Below are positions 47,053 through 50,031 of a stretch of 50,031 nucleotides of DNA, piece after piece; the stretch's first letter is position 1, and each line of letters opens with the position of its first letter. A program made the translations under genes and the position numbers. The stretch spans positions 1 through 50,031 of the forward strand of contig JACPRC010000174.1 of assembly GCA_016190175.1 (NCBI GenBank), written 5' to 3'. Origin of the DNA: Planctomycetota bacterium. GTDB lineage: Bacteria; Planctomycetota; MHYJ01; JACPRB01. Under the pieces are notes generated by a model. It was not told the DNA's origin. It did not search any database and saw nothing but the letters and a program-made list of their open reading frames with translations.

Positions 47053-49011
47053 TTGTTGAACTCCTCCGCGCATGGGACGGCGGCTTCCGGCCGGGCCGTT
47101 CCGGCTGTGCGAACGTCGCATGGCGGACTCTCGGTGCGGAGGCTTCGACGCCTCACGCGCGAGCGGAACCGTCTCCGCGAGGAGGGGCGGTTCCTCGATG
47201 CGCTCCCCATCGCACGACAGATCACAGCCGCGTCGCCCTCCGGCGATGGGTTCCTGAAGCTCGGGGTGATCCTGCGGGAACTGGGGAGCTATCACGAAGC
47301 GCTCGCGGCCTTCCGGCAGGCGCTTCGCTTCAAAGACGGTTCCGCGGACTTGGCGCGGGAGATCCAACTCCACAAGGCGTATGCGTGGCTCCGCCTTGGC
47401 CGGAAGGTGGAGATGCGCAAGTCGATAGAGCGCGCTCTCCTCCTCCGGGCGAACACCGGGTCAAATACCAACCTGCGGATCATGCTCGGAAGCGATCACT
47501 TCCATGAGAACGACTTCAGGCGGGCCCTTGCGGAGTTCGCCTTGGCGGAGGAGACGGCCGCAACGCCGTTCGCGCGCGGGAATGCCATCGGGAACCAAGC
47601 CGCCTCCTTGCTCCGGGCAGGAGAGTGGGAAAAGGGGCTTGCGCGGCTCGACGTCGCCGACCGCATCCACCGCGCGCACCGTCATGTAGGTTATCTCGCC
47701 GTCAATCGGATGCGGCGGGCGGCGGTCTACTTCGACTTTGGGCAGAGGACCCGGTCGCTCACCCTGCTGGAACGCGCTGCCCGGACGGGCCGCGACCTCG
47801 CCAGCGCGAAGATCGAAGCCGAGGCCCTTCTCGGTGCAGCATACGTTCGGATAGAAATGGGCCACCTCGACGGAGTCCGCGAAAACCTGGATCGAGCCCT
47901 TCACCTCGCGCAGTCCCTCGAGGAACCGATGATCCTCGTCCGCGCGCACGCCTGCCGTGCCGTCGCGCGGGGCGAAGAGGGCGACTACGACGGCGCGAGC
48001 GAGGATCTCCGGCGGACCCGGAATCTCCTCCGTGGAGAGGAGTATCCCATCGGTACCCTCTTCCTGTCGCGCGCTCGGGGACGGGTCGCGGCCCTCTTGG
48101 GCGATTGGGCGGAGATGCGGGCGGCGGCGATCACGGGTGAACGTACAGCTTCTGCCCTCATGGACGTCCCGCGCGCGGTCGAGTTCCGCGAGATGCTCGC
48201 CCTTGCGGAGGCGAACCTCGGGAGGACCGGTGCCACCCGAGCCGCCACGGCGGGCGCTCGTCGCTTGAAGTCGATCCTCCCCCGGCCGGCCCGCGCGATG
48301 GAGCGGATCATGCACGACGCGCTTCGGCTGGCCCGGACCGGGCTGCGGATCCTCATCGTCGGGGATTGCAGATCGGAGATGATGGAACTTGCGAGGAGAA
48401 TCCACGGGGCCTCCCGCCGCGCGAAAGGCCCATACGTCGCGGTGCCTTGCGACACCTTGGCGAACCCCTGGATCGAGATCTGCGGCCATGTCCGGGGGGC
48501 ATTCACCGGCGCCTGCACCGAGAAACAAGGGTTCCTCCGGGATGCCCGCGGCGGGACGCTCGTCCTTGAGCGGATCGACGCCATGCCCGCCGAGGAGCAG
48601 CAGTCCCTCGGACGGATCCTGGATGGAAAGGCCCGACCTGTCGGTGGAGGGCCCGAGGAAGCGATGGATGTCCGCTTCATCGCCATCTGCACGGACGACG
48701 CGCAGCTTCCGCCGGCTATTCTCCGACGTTTCGCACACGCGACCCTGCGGCTACCTACGCTTTCGGAGCGTGTGATGGAGATCCCGCGGCTCGTCCGGGC
48801 CTATCTCGGCGGGCGGAGGATCACCTTGGACGCTCTGGCCGCCCTTGCCCGGCGCGAATGGCGCGGCGGGTACGCCGAACTTCGGGCCACCGTGGAACGG
48901 CTGAGATGCCATGTGCGCGGGACGATCGGAATTCGGCATGTTCAGCGCCATCTCAGCGACCCGATTTCGTGCCTACCAGCCCATCCAGACACGGTCTGTC
49001 GACATCCGTAG
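47053..49011 (+). CDS. TPR protein with a degenerate sigma-54 activator-like AAA+ domain
   Basis: About 652 residues from TTG 47053. Residues about 50-420 are TPR-like helices (FLKLGVILRELGSYHEALAA, then AEALLGAAYVRIEMGHLDGV). From about 430 the order of a sigma-54 activator can be followed. ILIVGDCRSEMMELARRIH stands where Walker A (GESGTGKE) should be. GAFTGA is intact near 482, then GGTLVLERIDAMP in the Walker B position (normally L(F/L)DEI), RFIAICT, and LRLPTLSER. Lys and Thr of Walker A and the DE of Walker B are lost, so ATP hydrolysis is doubtful. No C-terminal helix-turn-helix is obvious. It may be an inactive or regulatory relative of the NtrC family. Confidence 0.8.
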   Translation: MLNSSAHGTAASGRAVPAVRTSHGGLSVRRLRRLTRERNRLREEGRFLDALPIARQITAASPSGDGFLKLGVILRELGSYHEALAAFRQALRFKDGSADLAREIQLHKAYAWLRLGRKVEMRKSIERALLLRANTGSNTNLRIMLGSDHFHENDFRRALAEFALAEETAATPFARGNAIGNQAASLLRAGEWEKGLARLDVADRIHRAHRHVGYLAVNRMRRAAVYFDFGQRTRSLTLLERAARTGRDLASAKIEAEALLGAAYVRIEMGHLDGVRENLDRALHLAQSLEEPMILVRAHACRAVARGEEGDYDGASEDLRRTRNLLRGEEYPIGTLFLSRARGRVAALLGDWAEMRAAAITGERTASALMDVPRAVEFREMLALAEANLGRTGATRAATAGARRLKSILPRPARAMERIMHDALRLARTGLRILIVGDCRSEMMELARRIHGASRRAKGPYVAVPCDTLANPWIEICGHVRGAFTGACTEKQGFLRDARGGTLVLERIDAMPAEEQQSLGRILDGKARPVGGGPEEAMDVRFIAICTDDAQLPPAILRRFAHATLRLPTLSERVMEIPRLVRAYLGGRRITLDALAALARREWRGGYAELRATVERLRCHVRGTIGIRHVQRHLSDPISCLPAHPDTVCRHP

Positions 49012-49207
49012 AACGGCCTCCAGGATGGCCTGGATGCCCTCCAATCGCGAAATCGCGCCGGCGGCCTGACGAGAAACGTCACAAGAATCGGCTCCGGCAT
49101 CCGCGAGCCGATTCCCGCGAGATCGGGCCTTTGGGAGCTGATCGGCCGCGATTTCGACCCCGTCCGCGAGGTTGGCACGTCCCTTGCCAGTACGGAAGTC
49201 GACTCGT

Positions 49208-49594
49208 ATGGGGCCCCCATTTGATCGCAACGGCACGGTGGCTCTGCTTTTCGAGCCGGGGTCTCTCCACATCACCGACCGCAAGATCGCCGTCACTCAA
49301 GATGCCAAGACCTTGGCCTCGGCGCTCTGCCGCATCCTCGATGTTGCGCGGCTCCTGACACGCAACGACATCAAGATCCTCCGCGCGGTGGCCGAGACCG
49401 ACAGCATCGCCGCCGCGGCCCGTCTCCTCGCTCCGGACAAACCCAGCTACCGGAGCTACCTCCAGAAGCGATGGAAAAAAATCGTACGAATTCGTGATCG
49501 AATTCTCTGCGAAATCACGCCGAAAAACGAGGTCGATACATCCGCGCGGACGGACCCCTCTCCGAACGCCAACGACTTACATTCGCCGAGGTAA
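49208..49594 (+). CDS. Hypothetical protein with a helix-turn-helix-like segment
   Basis: About 128 residues from ATG 49208 (ATG 49172 possible). The first half is beta-like (TVALLFEPGSLHITDRK). The second half, LTRNDIKILRAVAETDSIAA and on through AARLLAPDKPSYRSYLQKRW, resembles a winged helix with a basic recognition helix. A DNA-binding regulator is plausible. Promoter not clear; it follows the TPR gene by 196 bp. Confidence 0.6.
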   Translation: MGPPFDRNGTVALLFEPGSLHITDRKIAVTQDAKTLASALCRILDVARLLTRNDIKILRAVAETDSIAAAARLLAPDKPSYRSYLQKRWKKIVRIRDRILCEITPKNEVDTSARTDPSPNANDLHSPR

Positions 49595-49901
49595 CACCCT
49601 CACTCGCGCAGGCGGGCCTCTGGAGGCCAGAAGGACCCAATCTGCGGAATTACCCCCCTCCAAAGAGGTAACAGTTTGGTGATATATAGGGGGACTGCAA
49701 GTTCTATGGGTTCCCCGCGAGGCTGGGGAGGTCGGCATGGGGAAGAGTGAAAGCGCGCGGAACCATCGTGACCCGTCCCACGCCCGGGCCTCGCCGTCGT
49801 CCTGAGTCCGATCCGACCGCGCAGTGAATCCACGCTTCGGAGGGGAGATGAGATACTCTGTCCCGAGAAAGGGAGGCCGCGGCCTCCTCCTGTCAGCGGC
49901 C
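49595..49901. other. Non-coding stretch near the right edge
   Basis: No credible gene on either strand. An A/T-rich GGTGATATATAGGG sequence near 49678-49691 could be a promoter for something to the right, but no start with a ribosome site follows inside the window. Confidence 0.45.
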
Positions 49902-50000
49902 GGGGTATGGTAGGCCACGTGCGGTCGGGTATTGGGGGCCACACGCGGTCGGGTTATAGGGGGCCACTCAGGGGCGGGTCATAGGGGGCCACCTCCTCCG
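49902..50000. repeat. Four tandem ~25-bp repeats
   Basis: Units begin at 49902, 49927, 49951 and 49976, each with a GGGT..T.GGGGGCCAC-like core; units 1 and 2 also share GCGGTC, and the core of units 3 and 4 is ATAGGGGGCCAC. Multiple short repeats at an end are typical of IS21-family elements, so an insertion sequence may start here and continue beyond the window. No transposase sequence is visible to confirm it. Confidence 0.6.
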
Positions 50001-50031
50001 ATTCCTCTTGCCGGGATCTCCCCGGACGCAC

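Noticed and set aside
49577-49942. Minus-strand frames of 114-121 codons near the right edge
   Set aside because: They read through the tandem repeats and have no motif or ribosome site.
14470-50031. Search for a direct repeat of the tRNA 3' end (attR)
   Set aside because: I found no convincing second copy by eye. The right boundary of the element was therefore not called.
1-50031. CRISPR arrays
   Set aside because: No regularly spaced identical repeats of 23-40 bp with unique spacers were seen; the two repeat groups at 26986 and 49902 are too short and too few.

Overview
The window is GC-rich (clearly above 60 percent by eye) and bacterial. Two Ser/Thr kinases, one fused to a formylglycine-generating-enzyme (SUMF1) domain, a sigma factor encoded next to a transmembrane kinase, and many predicted secreted proteins without known function suggest a Planctomycetota-like organism or a neighbouring phylum. 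That placement is inference; no 16S gene is present.

Left part, 1-14.4 kb, looks like ordinary chromosome: recJ (cut by the left edge) and cinA, argG, the GTPase gene ychF, a GT-C type membrane glycosyltransferase, a retron, a divergent zinc-ribbon protein, two exported proteins, a kinase-SUMF1 fusion coupled to a YceH-family gene, and tRNA-Arg(UCU). The retron (6758-8027, minus strand) has a reverse transcriptase with the retron motifs NAxxH, YADD and VTG. Upstream of it is a 165-nt msr-msd candidate with perfect 12-bp a1/a2 arms, a long bulged msd hairpin, and a TATACT box that places the transcription start on a1. An N-terminal zinc-ribbon extension of the RT carries an in-frame UGA exactly where a zinc-binding Cys is expected.

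From the tRNA rightward lies an integrative conjugative element whose right end is not visible. A large serine recombinase gene reads antisense into the 3' half of the tRNA gene, and its last 12 codons come from the tRNA. The transfer genes are of MOB-H / F-type (SXT-like) architecture, in two operons that point away from each other. The leftward one (24.87 down to about 16.9 kb) has traL, a small membrane protein, traE, a traW/trbC-like gene, traU, the relaxase traI, the coupling protein traD, a small membrane protein, and an ECF-like sigma factor. The rightward one (27.40-42.75 kb) has a pilin candidate, a VKOR-thioredoxin fusion, traK, traB, traV, traC and traG. It then continues without a clear break into a second sigma factor, a transmembrane Ser/Thr kinase, a large Cys-rich lipoprotein and an outer-membrane barrel. 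Both operons begin behind the same 48-bp sequence (42/48 identical, inverted orientation), which suggests they are switched together. Lower-GC cargo sits between the two boxes. TraF, TraH and a canonical TraN are not seen.

The right part (42.7-49.6 kb) holds an exported protein, a single-domain response regulator, several small zinc-ribbon proteins, hypothetical genes, and a TPR protein ending in a sigma-54-activator-like domain that keeps GAFTGA but has lost its Walker motifs. The last 130 bases contain four tandem ~25-bp repeats that resemble a transposon end.
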